39,867 nucleotides of DNA from an uncultured Clostridia bacterium (GTDB taxonomy: Bacteria > Bacillota > Clostridia > Oscillospirales > Oscillospiraceae). Positions 39,720 to 39,867 of this stretch are shown here, in pieces. The position numbers were made by a program, and so were the translations under genes. The notes under the pieces are model-generated. The model had not been told where the DNA came from. It was given only the letters and a program-made list of their open reading frames with translations, and did not search any database. The first letter of the stretch is position 1. The number at the start of each line of letters is the position of its first letter. The DNA is taken from contig CALCRH010000062.1 in NCBI GenBank assembly GCA_937894515.1, positions 1 to 39,867 on the forward strand, in the 5' to 3' direction.

Positions 39720-39728
39720 CATTATGTA

Positions 39729-39803
39729 TGTTGGCGGCAAGCGAAAACTTGCCGCCAACATTCTTCATTCTTCACTTTTCACTTTTCACTCTTCACTCTT
39801 CAT
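39729..39803. repeat. Mosaic end: hairpin plus TTCACTTTTCA tail, copy B
   Basis: A 13-bp perfect hairpin TGTTGGCGGCAAG/CTTGCCGCCAACA (39729-39741, 39748-39760), then a run of TTCATTC, TTCACTTTTCAC and TTCACTC units. It follows palindromes 8-10 as copy A follows 3-5. I see no gene from 39804 to the window end. Confidence 0.8.
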
Positions 39804-39867
39804 ATACTGTCTCAAGGAGTCCTGCAAATAAAAGTCAAGCCCTAAAATGAAAAAAGCTCCGCAAAAT

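Noticed and set aside
39505..39768. 87-residue minus-strand ORF
   Set aside because: It is made of palindromic repeats 8-10 read as codons.

Overview
The window looks like chromosome from a spore-forming, anaerobic, gut-type Clostridia, most likely of the Oscillospiraceae group. I infer this from base composition that is clearly GC-rich for a Firmicute, Firmicutes gene orders (tig-clpP-clpX-lon-ysxC; rplS-ylqF-rnhB-yraN), a SpoIVFA/SpoIVFB-like pair behind a sigma-E-like promoter, a T-box on leuS, and purine/aldehyde-type molybdenum hydroxylases of the selenium-dependent kind. Nearly all genes lie on the minus strand; the only plus-strand genes I accept are a mocA-like gene, a tRNA-Pro and one lipoprotein.

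Layout. 1-7.7 kb: selenium-linked molybdenum hydroxylase locus. It has a large-subunit gene cut by the window edge, a divergent mocA-like cytidylyltransferase, a 2Fe-2S/large-subunit fusion enzyme, and a three-gene operon yedF - cysteine desulfurase-like - DUF3343, which is the signature set for handling selenium in the labile Mo-hydroxylase cofactor. 7.7-14.2 kb: protein quality control (ysxC, lon, clpX, clpP, tig). 14.3-18.3 kb: ylqF, rnhB, yraN, an M19 dipeptidase and a metallophosphoesterase, preceded by rplS. 18.4-25.2 kb: six co-directional genes: M23 and M50 proteins (SpoIVFA/B-like), a radical SAM protein and its DUF2344 partner, an EamA-type transporter, and a MATE transporter fused to a histidine-kinase-like ATPase domain.

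25.2-28.4 kb: an accessory-looking stretch bounded by tRNA-Pro(CGG) and tRNA-Gln(CTG). It has an unusual nested palindrome carrying tRNA-derived sequence, an AT-richer lipoprotein gene, an iron-sulfur flavoprotein-like reductase and a 58-residue protein. 28.4-35 kb: O-antigen-ligase-like membrane protein, TPP-riboswitch-controlled thiT, pncB, a CD1247-type zinc-ribbon protein, efp, an M24 peptidase, a small glycine-zipper membrane protein and a YqeG-type phosphatase. 35-39.9 kb: rpsU, leuS with a T-box leader, and a GNAT acetyltransferase, in a region dotted with short GTAGGGG...CCCG palindromes.

The most interesting non-coding signals are a family of ten GTAGGGG palindromes with compensatory stem changes, assembled twice into a larger mosaic; two places where the -35 box of one operon sits in the loop of the preceding operon's terminator; and the palindrome-rich segment just downstream of tRNA-Pro. 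No rRNA, CRISPR array, transposase, integrase or phage gene was seen.
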